DNA of 64,000 nt from Orientallactaga sibirica (lineage: Eukaryota > Chordata > Mammalia > Rodentia > Dipodidae): contig JAEOAD010000015.1 of the NCBI GenBank assembly GCA_036365145.1, positions 1,054,001 through 1,118,000 of the forward strand, read 5' to 3'. Below are positions 39,901-53,062 of this stretch, piece by piece. Under the pieces are notes generated by a model that searched no databases, was not told the DNA's origin, and saw nothing but the letters and a program-made list of their open reading frames with translations. Within the stretch, counting starts at the first letter, position 1; the number at the start of each line of letters is the position of its first letter. A program made the position numbers and the translations under genes.

Positions 39901-40960
39901 AGGCTTCTTCCATTCCTTAGGTAATAGAAAACACGTACAATGCACAGAGAGATCCTCCTATTCCTTGCATAAAATTAAATACCTGCATGAAACAGGGGGA
40001 TCATCCATTCCTTAGGTAAATATAAACACCGGCTTTACACAGAGTGATCATCCATTCCTTATGTAAAGGTGAACACCTGCATTGCATAGAGGGAACATGC
40101 ATTCCTTAGCTAAAGATCAGCACCTGCATTGAACAGAGGGATCTTCCATTCCTTAGGTACAGGTCAACACCTGCACTGCACAGAGCATCATCAATTCCTT
40201 AAGTAAAGGTAAATACCTGCCTACCCCAGAGGGTTCAACCATTCCTTATGTAAAGGTACACACCTGCATTGTACAGAGGGATCATCCTTTCCTAAGGTAA
40301 ATGTAAACACCTACAATGCACAGAGGGATCATCCATTACTTAGGTTTTTGTGAACACCTGTATTGCACAGAAGGATCATCCATTACTTAGGTTTTTGTGA
40401 ACACCTGTATTGCACAGAGGGATCATCCATTCCTTATGTAAAGATCAACACCTGCATTGAACAGAGGGATCATATATTTCTTAGTTAAGGTGAACACCTG
40501 CATTGCACAGAAAGATCATCCATTCCTTAGGTAAAGGACAACACCTGCATTGCACAGAGGAATCATCCATTCCTTAGGTAAACGTAAACACCTCCATTGC
40601 ACAGAAGATCATCCTTTCCTTACGGAAAGGTAAACACCAGCATTGAACATGGGCATTTTCCATTCCCTCAGTAATAGTAAACACCTGCAATTCACAGAGG
40701 GATCATCCCATTCCTTTCATAAACTTAAACAATTGCATGCACTGAGGGATCATCAATTGCTTAGGTAAAGGTAAACACCTGCCTTGCACAGGGGGATCAT
40801 CAATTCCTCAGGTAAAGATCAACACCTGCATTGAACAGAGGGATCATCCATTCCTTAAGTAAAGGTCAACACCTGCATTGCACTCAGGAAACATCCATTC
40901 ATTTGGTAAAGGAAAACACCTGCATTTAACAGAAGGATCTTCCATTCCTTTTGTAATAGT
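36961..40960 (+). repeat. array block C3
   Basis: Satellite only. Follows C1 from about 11,150 to 14,900 with a displacement near 26 kb (12,374 to 38,374). Markers are the CATCAAAATGAGGG unit near 37,441, CAGGCTTCTTCC-type units and the TTAGGTTTTTGTGAACACC unit near 40,340. One unit is duplicated relative to C1. The block then passes into A4 without the second half of C1. Confidence 0.6.
40333..40428 (+). repeat. single-unit tandem duplication
   Basis: The distinctive CATTACTTAGGTTTTTGTGA unit occurs twice, 47 bp apart, with only a GAAGG/GAGGG difference at the junction. The corresponding place in C1 (about 14,334-14,380) has it once. This is a direct view of the array growing by one unit. 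Confidence 0.85.
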
Positions 40961-43900
40961 AAACACCTGAAATGCACAAAAGAATCATCCATTCTGTAGA
41001 AAATGGTAAACACCTGCACTGCCCAGAGATATCATCCATTGATTAGGTAAAGGTAATCACCTGCATTGAACAGAGGTGTCATATATTCCTTATTTAAGGG
41101 TCAACATATTCATTGCACAGGGGGATCATCCATTCCTTACGTAAAGGTCAAAACCTGCATTGCACAGAGGAATCATCCATTCCTAAGACAAATATAAACA
41201 CCTGCAATGCACAGAGGTGTCATCCATTCCTTAGGACAAGCTAAAAACCTGCATTGCACAGAGGGATCATCCATTCCTTGGGTAACTGTCAACAGCTGCA
41301 CTGGACAGAGGGATCATCCATTCTTTAGATGAGTGTAAGCACCTGCATTGAACAGAGGGATCATCTGTTTCTTAGGTAAAGATCAACACCTGCATTGCAC
41401 ATAGCGATCATATCTTTCCTTAGGTAAAGGTAAGCACCTACATTGCACAGAGGGATCATCCATTCCATAGATAACGGTAAACACATGCATTGAACAGAGG
41501 GATCATCCATTCCTTAGGTAATGGTAAACACCTGCATTGTACAGAGGGATAATCCGTTGCTTAGGTTTAGGACAACACCTGAATTGCACAGAGAGATCAT
41601 CCCTTCCTTAATTAATGATCAACACCTGCATTGAACAGAGGGGTCATCCATTCCTTAGGTAATGGTAAGCACCTGCATTGAACAGAGGGATCAACCATTC
41701 CTTGGGTAAATGTAAACACCTGCCTTGCACAGGGGGATCATCTATTCCTTAGTAAAGGTGAACAACTGCAGTGTACGGAGGGATCATCCAATCCTTAGGT
41801 AAGTTCAACAGCTGCCTTGAACAGATTTGTCATTCATTCCTTAAGGAAAGGTCAACACCTGCCTGTCCGTGAGGGATCATCCCTTCCTTATGTAAAGGTA
41901 AACACCTGCATTGAACAGACAAATCATCCATTGCTTAGTTAAGGGTAAACACCTGCATGGAACAGAAGGATCTTCCATTCCATAGGTAATAGAAAACACC
42001 TGCACTGCACAGAGGGATCATCTATTCATTAGGTAAAGGTAATCACCTGCATTGAACAGAGATGTCATATATTCCTTAGGTAAAGGTCAACATATTCATT
42101 GCACAGGGGGATCATCCATTCCTTAGGTAAAGGTCGAAACCTTCATTGCAAGGAGGGATAATCCATTCCTTAGGTATAGGACAACACCTACATTGCACAG
42201 AGGGATAAACCATTCCTTAAATAAATATCAATACCTGCATTGAACAGAGGGATCATCCATGCCTTAGGTAATGGGAAACACCTGCAATGCAGAAGGGATC
42301 ATCCATTCCTAAGAAAAATATAAATACCTGCAATGCATAGAGGGCTCATCCATTCCTTAGGTAATGGAAAACGCCTGCATTAAACAGAGGGATCATACAT
42401 TCCTTAGTTTAAGGTAAACACCTGCATTGAACAGAGGGATCTTCCATTCCATACGTAATAGTAAACACCTGCATTGCACAGAGGATCATCCATTACTTAT
42501 ATAAAGCCAAACACCTGCAATGAACACAGGGATCATCCATTCCTTAGGTAATGGTCAACACCTGCATTGCACAGAGGGATCATCCATTCCTTATGTAAAG
42601 GTAACAAGCTGCATTGCACACAGAGAATATCTATTCCTTTTGTAAAGGTAAACTCAAGCATTGACCAGCATGATCTCTCATTCCTTAGGTAATAGTAAAC
42701 ACCTGCAATGCACAAGGGCTCATCCACTCCTTAGACAAATATAAATACCTGCAAGGCACAGAGGGATCATCCATTCCTTAGGTCAAGCTAAAAACCTGCA
42801 TTGCACAGAGGGATCATCCATTCCTTAGGCAATGAGAAACACCTGCATTGAAGAGAGAGATCATACATTCCTTAGATAATGGTAAACACCTGCCTTGAAG
42901 AGAGGGATCACGTATTCCTTAGGTTAATATCAACACCTGCATTGCACAGAGGGATCATTGATTCCTTAAGTAAAGTTCAACATCTGCATTGAACAGAAGG
43001 TCATCCATTCCTTACGTAAAGGACAACACCTGCATTTCACAGAGGGATATTCCATTTATTAAGTAAAGATAAAAACCTCCATTGCACTGATGAATCATAC
43101 TTTCCTTAAGTAAATGTAAACGACAGCAATGAACATAGGCATCTTCCATTCCTTAGGTATTAATAAACACCTGCAATGCACGGAGGGATCATCACATTCC
43201 TTACATAAAAGTAAACACCTGCAATGGACAGAGGGATCATCCATTCCTTAGGGAAAGGTAAACACCTGAGTTGCACAGACGGATCATCCATTCCTTACCT
43301 AAAGGTCAACACCTGCATTTTACAGACCGATCATGCATTCCTTAGGTAAAGGTAAAGAACTGCATTGCACAGAGAGTTCATAAATTCATTAGGTAAAGGT
43401 CAACACCTACCTGGCCAAGAAGGATCATCGATTCCTTAAGTAAAGGCAATACCTGCATTTCACACAGGGAAGATCCATTCCTTTGGTACAGTTTAAAACC
43501 TGTATTGAACAGAGGCATCTTCCATTCTTTAAGTTATAGGTAACACCTGGAATGCACAAAGGGATCATCCATTCCTTACGCAATGGTTAATACCTGCATT
43601 TCACAGGATCATCCATTCCTTAAGTCAAGGTAGAAACCTGAGTTGAATAGAGGGATCATCCTTCTTCAGGTAAAGGTAAATACCTGTGTTGAACAGAAGT
43701 ATTACCCATCCCTTAGACAATGGTAAACACCTGCATTGAACAGAGGGATCATATGTTCCTTAGGGATCATATGTTCCTGGGGGATCAACACCTGCATTGC
43801 ACACTGGGATCACCCCATTCATTACGTAAAGGTAAACACTTGCATTGCACAGAGGGATCACCCATTCCTCATGTAAATGTAAACACCAGCATTGAACATA

Positions 43901-44530
43901 GGCATCTTCCATTCCTTAGGTAATAGTAAACACCTGCAGTGAGCAGAGGGTCATCCCACTCCTTACATGAATGTAAAAAACTGCATTGAACAAAGGGATC
44001 ATCCATTCCTTAGATAATGGTAAACACCTGGATTGAACAGAGGGATCACCTATCCCTTAGGTAAAGATCCACACCTACATTGCACAGGGGGATCATCCCA
44101 TTACTTAGGTAAAGCTATACAGCGGCATTGCACAGAGGGATCATCAATTCCGTAGGTAAGGGTAAACACCGGTATTGCAGAGAGGGATCATCAATTCTTT
44201 AGGTAACTGTAAACAGCTACATTGAACAGAGGGATTATAAATTCCTTAGATAACTGTAAACACCTGCATTTAACAGAGGGATCACCTATTCCTTAGGTAA
44301 AGATCAACACCTGCATTGAACAGAGGGATTATCCCATTCCTTAGATAAAGACAAACACCTGCATTGCAGACAGGGATCATCCATTCCTTAGGTCATGGTA
44401 AACACCTGCATTGAACAGAGGGATCATCCAATCCTTAGATAAAGGTAAACACCTGCATTGAACCGAGGGATCATCTATTGCTTAGGTAAAGATCAACACC
44501 TGCATTTCACAGAGGGACCATCCTTTTCTT
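40961..44530 (+). repeat. array block A4
   Basis: Satellite only. Enters block A near the TCTGTAGAAAATGG unit and then repeats the A order: GACAAATATAAAC, GATGAGTGTAAGCACC near 41,327, AAGTTCAACAGCTGCC near 41,802, the TTAGTTTAAGG unit near 42,407, and the ATATGTTCC fusion near 43,753. Units at 42,533-42,727 match 3,495-3,716. The CAGTTCCTTTGG unit of other A blocks is missing. No gene was seen. Confidence 0.6.
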
Positions 44531-47500
44531 AGGTAAAGGTAAACACCAGCATTGAACATAGGCATCTTTCATTCTTTAGGTAGTAGTATAAACCTGCAAT
44601 GCACAGAGGAATCATCCCATTCCTTACACACACTTAAACACCTGCATTGAACTGAAGGATCTTACATTCCATAGATAAATACAAACACCTGCCTTGCACA
44701 GAGGGATCATCCATTCCTTTGGTAGGAGTTGAACACCTCAATTGCACAGAGGGATCATGAATTCCTTAGGTAAAGATCAACAACTCCATTGAAGAGACGG
44801 ATCATTCAATCCTTATGTAAAGGTCACCACCTGCTTTGTACAGAGGGATCTTGCATTCCTTAGGTAAAGATCAAGACCTGCATTGAACATAGGGATCATC
44901 CATTCCTTAGGTAATGGTCAACACCTGTATTGCACAGAGGGATCATTCATTTCTTAGGTAAAGGTGAACTTTTGGCTGTCCCAGAGGGATCATCCATTGC
45001 TTATGTAAAGGTAAAAACCTGCATTGAACACAGAGAAAACCCATTCCTTTACTAAAGTTAAACACCTGCGATGCACAAACGGATCATCCATTCCTTAGGT
45101 GAAGCTAAAAACCTGCATTGCCAAGAGGGATCATCCATTCCTTGAATAATGGTAAGCACCTGCATTGAATAGGGGGATCATCTATTCCTTAGGTAAAGAC
45201 CAACACCTGCATTGCACAGAGGGATCATTCCATTCCTTAGGTAAAGGAAAACACCTGCAGTGCATTGAGGTATCATACATTACTTAGGTACAGGTAAACA
45301 CCTGAATTGCACAGAGGGATCACCCATTCCTTAGGTAACTGTAAACACCTGCATTGAACAGAGGGATCATTCATTCCTTAGATAACAGAAAACAACTGCT
45401 TTGAACAGATGGCTCCTTTATACCTTAGGTAAACATCAACACCTGCATTGCACAGAGGGATCAACCCATTCCTTAGGTTAAGATAAACACCTGCCTTACA
45501 CTAAGGGATCATCCATTCCTAGGTAACTGTAAACACCTGCATTGAACAGAGGGGTCATCCATAACTTAGATATCAGTAAACACCTGCATTGAACAGAGGG
45601 CTTACCTATTCCTTAGGTGAAATTAAACACCTGCATTACCCAAAGGTATCATCCATTCGTTAAGTAAAGCTAAAAACCTGCCTTACACAGAGGGACCATC
45701 CATTCCTTAGGTAACTGTAAACACCTGCATTGAACAGAAGGATCATCCATTCCTTAGATAATGGTAAACACCTGCTTTGTACAGAGGGACCACCTATTCC
45801 CTTCGTAAAGATCAACACCTCCATTGCACAGAGGAATCATCCATTCCTTAGGTAAAGGTAAACAACTGCACTGACCAGAGGGATCATCCATTCCTTAGGT
45901 ATATGTAAACACCTGGAATGCACAGAAGGATCATACATTCCTAAGGTAAATATAAACACCTGCAATTCACACAGGGATCATCCATTCCTTAGGTAATGGT
46001 AAACACCTGCAATGCACAGAGGGATCATCCATACCTTAGGTAATGGTAAACACCTATATTGCACAGAGGGATCATCCGTTCCTTAAGTAAAGGTAGCAAC
46101 CTGCGTTGAACAGAGGGATCATCCATCCTTACGTAAAGGTATACACCTGCGTTGAACAAGATATCATCCATTCCTCAGGTAAAGGTAAACAACTGCATTA
46201 ACAGAGGGATCATCCATTCCTTAGAGAACGGTAAACACCTGCACTGAACAGAGGGATAATCTATTATTAGTTAAAGTTCAACATCTGCATTGCACAGAGG
46301 GTTCATCCCATTCCTTAGGTAAAGATAAACACCTGCATTGCACAGATGGATAATCAATTCCTTAGGTTAAGATAAACACCTGCCTTACACTAAGGGATCA
46401 TCCATTCCTTAGATAACTGCAAACACTTGCATTGAACAGAGGGGTCATCCATTCCTTAGATATCAGTAAACACCTGCATTGAACAGAGCACTCATCTATT
46501 TCGCAGGTAAAGATGAACACCTGCATTTCACAGAGGGATCATCCCATTCCTTTGGTAAAGTTCAACACCTGCATTACCCAAAGGTATCATCCATTCGTTA
46601 AGTAAAGATAAACATCTGCCTTACACAGAGGGATCATCCATTCCTATGACAACGGTAAACACCTGCTTGGAACAGAGGGACCATCTATTCCTTAGGTAAA
46701 GATCAACACCAGCATAGCACAGAGGGATCATACAATTCCTTAGGTAAAGGTAAACACCTGCAATGAACAGAGGGATCATCCATTCCTTAGATAAGGGTAA
46801 ACACCTGCATTGAACACAGGGCTCATGTATTCCTTAGGTAAAGTTCAACACCTGCATTGCACAGAGTTATCATCAATTCCTTACGTCATTGTAAACACCT
46901 GCATTGAACAGAGGGCTCTCAAATTACATAGGTAAGGGTAAACCCCTGCATTGCCCATGGGGATCATACATTCCTTCGGTACAGGTAAACACCTACATTG
47001 CACAGAGGAATCATCCATTCCTTAGGTAATTGGAAACACCTTTATTGAACAGAGGGATCATTCATTCCTTAGATAACGGTGAACACGTGCATTAAACAGA
47101 GGGATCCATATATTCCTTAGGTAAAGATCAACACCTGCATTGCACAGAGGGATCATATCATTCCTTAGGTAAAGGAAAACACCTTCTTTGCACAGAGGGA
47201 TCATCCCCTTCCTATGGTCAAGATCAACATCCGCAATGCACATAATGATCATCAACTCCTTAGGTAAAGTTAAACACCTGGATTGCACAGAGGGTTCATC
47301 CATTACTTATGTAATGGTAAACACCAAAATTGAACAGAGGGATCACCCATTCCTTAGATAATCGTAAACACCCTCATTGAACAGAGGGATCACCCACTCT
47401 TTAGATAACGATAAACACCTGCATTGAACAGATGGGTCATCTATTCCTATGTAAAGATCAACACCTGCATTGCACAGGGAGTCAATGAATTCCTTGGGAA

Positions 47501-48330
47501 TAGGTAAACACCTGCATTTAACAAAGGTAACATCGATTCCTTAGGTAAAGATCAATACCTCCATTGCAGAGAGCGATCATCCCATTCCTTAGGTAAAGGT
47601 AAACACCTGCATTGCACAGAGGGATCATCCATTCCTTAGCTAAAGATAAATACTTGCATTGCACAGAGGGATCATCCATTCCTTAGGTAACAGTAAACAT
47701 TGGCGTAGAACAGAGGGATCATCCATTCATTAGATAACGGTAAACACCTGCAATTCACACAGGGATCATCCATTACTTAGGTAATGGTAAACACCAGCAA
47801 TGCACAGAGGGATCATCCATTCCTTAGGTAAGGGTAAACACCTGCATTGCACAGAGGGATCATCTGTTCCTTAAGTAAAGGAAGAAACCTGCGTTGAACA
47901 GGGGGATCATACTTATTTAGGTAAAGGTAAACACCTGAGTTGAAAAGAGGTATCATCCATTCCTTAAGTAAAGGTAAACACCTGCACTGAACAGATGGAT
48001 CATCCATTCCTTAGATAACAGTAAATACCTGCAGTGAACTTAGGGATAATCTATTCCTTAGTTAAAGTTTAACACCTGCATTTCACAGAGGTATCATCAA
48101 TTCCTTAGGTAAATGTAAACAGCTGCATTGAACAGAGTGATCATCCATTCCTTAGATAACGGTAAAGACCTGCGTTGAACTTAGGGATCATCTATTCCTT
48201 AGTTAAAGTTCAACACCTGCACTGCACAGAATGATCATCCCATTCCTTAGGTAAAGGTAAACACCTGCATTGCACAGACGGATCATCAATTCCTTACATT
48301 AAGATAAACACCTGCCTTACACAGAGGATC
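43640..48330 (+). repeat. left copy of a near-identical 4.7-kb tandem duplication
   Basis: Matches 48,345-53,048 over its whole length. Displacement falls from about 4,730 bp (43,923 to 48,653) through 4,706 bp (47,058 to 51,764) to 4,704 bp (48,300 to 53,004), because the right copy keeps losing single bases. This copy has regular unit lengths. It spans the end of A4 and much of B4. Confidence 0.88.
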
Positions 48331-48420
48331 ATCCATTCCTTAGGTAAAGGTAGAAACCTTGCATTGAATAGAGGAACATCATCCATTCCTTCAGGTAAAG
48401 GTAAACACCTGCATTGAACA
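48326..48420 (+). other. hybrid units at the join between 4.7-kb copies
   Basis: The units GAGGATCATCC...GGTAAAGGTAGAAACC and GAATAGAGGAACATCATCC blend features of the sequence expected after 48,330 (GCCTTACACAGAGGG with GGTAACTG, as at 55,310) with those near 43,620 (GGTAGAAACC, GAATAGAGGGATCATCC, CTTCAGGTAAAGG). Extra short insertions are present. It marks where the array was doubled back, either in the genome or in assembly. Confidence 0.65.
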
Positions 48421-51400
48421 GAGGTATCACCCATCCCTTAGACAATGGTAAACACCTGCATTTGAACAGAGGGATCATGCCATTCCTTAGGGATCATATG
48501 TTCCTGGGGGATCAACACCTGCATTGCACAGAGGGATCACCCCATTCCTTAGGTAAATTTTTTAAACACTTGCATTGCACAGAGGGATCACCCATTCCTC
48601 ATGTAAATGTAAACACCAGCATTGAACATAGGCATCATCCATTCCTTAGGTAATAGTAAACACCTGCAGTGAGCAGAGGGTCATCCCATTCCTTACATGA
48701 ATGTAAAAACTGCATTGAACAAAGGGATCATCCATTCCTTAGTAATGGTAAACACCTGGATTGAACAGAGGGATCATCCATCCCTTAGGTAAAGATCAAC
48801 ATCTACAGGGGATCATCCCATTACTTAGGTAAAGCTAAACACTTGCATTGAACAGTGAGGGATCATCAATTCCTTAGGTAAGGGTAAACACCAGCATTGC
48901 AGAGAGGGATCATCCATTCTTTAGGTAACTGTAAACAGCTACATTGAACAGAGGGATTATAAATTCCTTAGATAACTGTAAACACCTGCATTTAACAGAG
49001 GGATCACCATTCCTTAGGTAAAGATCAACACCTGCATTGAACAGAGGGATTATCCCATTCCTTAGATAAAAGACAAACACCTGCATTGCAGACAGGGATC
49101 ATCCATTCCTTAGGTCATGGTAAACACCTGCATTGAACAGAGGGATCATCCAATCCTTAGATAAAGGTAAACACCTGCATTGAACCGAGGGATCATCTAT
49201 TGCTTAGGTAAAGATCAACACCTGCATTTCACAGAGGGACCATCCTTTTCTTAGGTAAAGGTAAACACCAGCATTGAACATAGGCATCTTCCATTCTTTA
49301 GGTAGTAGTATAAACCTGCAATGCACAGAGGAATCATCCCATTCCTTACACACTTAAACACCTGCATTGAACAGAAGGATCTTCCATTCCATAGATAAAT
49401 ACAAACACCTGCCTTGCACAGAGGGATCATCCATTCATTTTGGTAGGAGTTGAACACCTCAATTGCACAGAGGATCATGAATTCCTTAGGTAAAGATCAA
49501 CAACTCCATTGAAGAGACGGATCATTCAATTCCTTATGTAAAGGTCACCACCTGCTTTGTACAGAGGGATCTTGCATTCCTTAGGTAAAGATCAAGACCT
49601 GCATTGAACATAGGGATCATCCATTCCTTAGGTAATGGTCAACACCTGTATTGCACAGAGGATCATTCATTTCTTAGGTAAAGGTGAACTTTTGGCTGTC
49701 CCAGAGGATCATCCATTGCTTATGTAAAGGTAAAAACCTGCATTGAACACAGAGAAAACCCATTCCTTTACTAAAGTTAAACACCTGCGATGCACAAAGG
49801 GATCATCCATTCCTTAGGTGAAGCTAAAAACCTGCATTGCCAAGAGGGATCATCCATTCCTTGAATAATGGTAAGCACCTGCATTGAATAGGGGATCATC
49901 TATTCCTTAGGTAAAGACCAACACCTGCATTGCACAGAGGATCATTCCATTCCTTAGGTAAAGGAAAACACCTGCAGTGCATTGAGGTATCATACATTAC
50001 TTAGGTACAGGTAAACACCTGAATTGCACAGAGGGATCACCCATTCCTTAGGTAACTGTAAACACCTGCATTGAACAGAGGGATCATTCATTCCTTAGAT
50101 AACAGAAAACAACTGCTTTGAACAGATGGCTCCTTTATACCTTAGGTAAACATCAACACCTGCATTGCACAGAGGATCAACCCATTCCTTAGGTTAAGAT
50201 AAACACCTGCCTTACACTAAAGGATCATCCATTCCTAGGTAACTGTAAACACCTGCATTGAACAGAGGGTCATCCATAACTTAGATATCAGTAAACACCT
50301 GCATTGAACAGAGGGCTTACCTATTCCTTAGGTGAAATTAAACACCTGCATTACCCAAAGGTATCATCCATTCGTTAAGTAAAGCTAAAAACCTGCCTTA
50401 CACAGAGGGACCATCCATTCCTTAGGTAACTGTAAACACCTGCATTGAACAGAAGGATCATCCATTCCTTAGATAATGGTAAACACCTGCTTTGTACAGA
50501 GGGACCACCTATTCCCTTCGTAAAGATCAACACCTCCATTGCACAGAGGAATCATCCATTCCTTAGGTAAAGGTAAACAACTGCACTGACCAGAGGGATC
50601 ATCCATTCCTTAGGTATATGTAAACACCTGGAATGCACAGAAGGATCATACATTCCTAAGGTAAATATAAACACCTGCAATTCACACAGGGATCATCCAT
50701 TCCTTAGGTAATGGTAAACACCTGCAATGCACAGAGGGATCATCCATACCTTAGGTAATGGTAAACACCTATATTGCACAGAGGGATCATCCGTTCCTTA
50801 AGTAAAGGTAGCAACCTGCGTTGAACAGAGGATCATCCATCCACGTTTTAGTATACACCTGCGTTGAACAAGATATCATCCATTCCTCAGGTAAAGGTAA
50901 ACAACTGCATTAACAGAGGATCATCCATTCCTTAGAGAACGGTAAACACCTGCACTGAACAGAGGATAATCTATTATTAGTTAAAGTTCAACATCTGCAT
51001 TGCACAGAGGGTTCATCCCATTCCTTAGGTAAAGATAAACACCTGCATTGCACAGATGGATAATCAATTCCTTAGGTTAAGATAAACACCTGCCTTACAC
51101 TAAGGGATCATCCATTCCTTAGATAACTGCAAACACTTGCATTGAACAGAGGGGTCATCCATTCCTTAGATATCAGTAAACACCTGCATTGAACAGAGCA
51201 CTCATCTATTTCTGCAGGTAAAGATGAACACCTGCATTTCACAGAGGATCATCCCATTCCTTTAAAGTTCAACACCTGCATTACCCAAAGGTATCATCCA
51301 TTCGTTAAGTAAAGATAAACATCTGCCTTACACAGAGGGATCATCCATTCCTATGACAACGGTAAACACCTGCTTGGAACAGAGGGACCATCTATTCCTT

Positions 51401-53048
51401 AGGTAAAGATCAACACCAGCATAGCACAGAGGATCATACCATTCCTTAGGTAAAGGTAAACACCTGCAATGAACAGAGGGATCATCCATTCCTTAGATAA
51501 GGGTAAACACCTGCATTGAACACAGGGCTCATGTATTCCTTAGGTAAAGTTCAACACCTGCATTGCACAGAGTTATCATCAATTCCTTACGTCATTGTAA
51601 ACACCTGCATTGAACAGAGGGCTCTCAAATTACATAGGTAAGGGTAAACCCCTGCATTGCCCATGGGGATCATACATTCCTTCGGTACAGGTAAACACCT
51701 ACATTGCACAGAGGAATCATCCATTCCTTAGGTAATTGGAAACACCTTTATTGAACAGAGGGATCATTCATTCCTTAGATAACGGTGAACACGTGCATTA
51801 AACAGAGGGATCCATATATTCCTTAGGTAAAGATCAACACCTGCATTGCACAGAGGGATCATATCATTCCTTAGGTAAAGGAAAACACCTTCTTTGCACA
51901 GAGGGATCATCCCCTTCCTATGGTCAAGATCAACATCCGCAATGCACATAATGATCATCAACTCCTTAGGTAAAGTTAAACACCTGGATTGCACAGAGGG
52001 TTCATCCATTACTTATGTAATGGTAAACACCAAAATTGAACAGAGGGATCACCCATTCCTTAGATAATCGTAAACACCTCATTGAACAGAGGATCACCCA
52101 CTCTTTAGATAACGATAAACACCTGCATTGAACAGATGGGTCATCTATTCCTATGTAAAGATCAACACCTGCATTGCACAGGGAGTCAATGAATTCCTTG
52201 GGAATAGGTAAACACCTGCATTTAACAAAGGTAACATCGATTCCTTAGGTAAAGATCAATACCTCCATTGCAGAGAGCGATCATCCCATTCCTTAGGTAA
52301 AGGTAAACACCTGCATTGCACAGAGGGATCATCCATTCCTTAGCTAAAGATAAATACTTGCATTGCACAGAGGATCATCCATTCCTTAGGTAACAGTAAA
52401 CATTGGCGTAGAACAGAGGGATCATCCATTCATTAGATAACGGTAAACACCTGCAATTCACACAGGGATCATCCATTACTTAGGTAATGGTAAACACCAG
52501 CAATGCACAGAGGGATCATCCATTCCTTAGGTAAGGGTAAACACCTGCATTGCACAGAGGGATCATCTGTTCCTTAAGTAAAGGAAGAAACCTGCAGTTG
52601 AACAGGGGATCATACTTTATTTAGGTAAAGGTAAACACCTGAGTTGAAAAGAGGTATCATCCATTCCTTAAGTAAAGGTAAACACCTGCACTGAACAGAT
52701 GGATCATCCATTCCTTAGATAACAGTAAATACCTGCAGTGAACTTAGGGATAATCTATTCCTTAGTTAAAGTTTAACACCTGCATTTCACAGAGGTATCA
52801 TCAATTCCTTAGGTAAATGTAAACAGCTGCATTGAACAGAGTGATCATCCATTCCTTAGATAACGGTAAAGACCTGCGTTGAACTTAGGGATCATCTATT
52901 CCTTAGTTAAAGTTCAACACCTGCACTGCACAGAATGATCATCCCATTCCTTAGGTAAAGGTAAACACCTGCATTGCACAGACGGATCATCAATTCCTTA
53001 CATTAAGATAAACACCTGCCTTACACAGAGGGATCATCCATTCCTTAG
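48345..53048 (+). repeat. right copy of the near-identical 4.7-kb tandem duplication
   Basis: Matches 43,640-48,330. It carries many GGG-to-GG losses (for example 49,468, 49,659, 50,170, 50,830, 51,246, 52,090, 52,370). It also has local scrambles such as CATCCACGTTTTAGTATACACC (50,836-50,857) where the left copy has CATCCTTACGTAAAGGTATAC, and a six-T insertion near 48,558. Substitutions are few. The copy looks less well polished than its neighbour. Confidence 0.88.
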
Positions 53049-53050
53049 GT

Positions 53051-53062
53051 AACTGTGACCAT
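53051..53062. other. abrupt within-unit join
   Basis: GGTAACTGTGACCATCCTTTCC fuses the start of a unit like that near 55,337 (GGTAACTGTGAACACC) to the middle of a unit like that near 44,518 (GACCATCCTTTTCTTAGG). The sequence then continues as a third copy of the start of block B. Confidence 0.75.
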
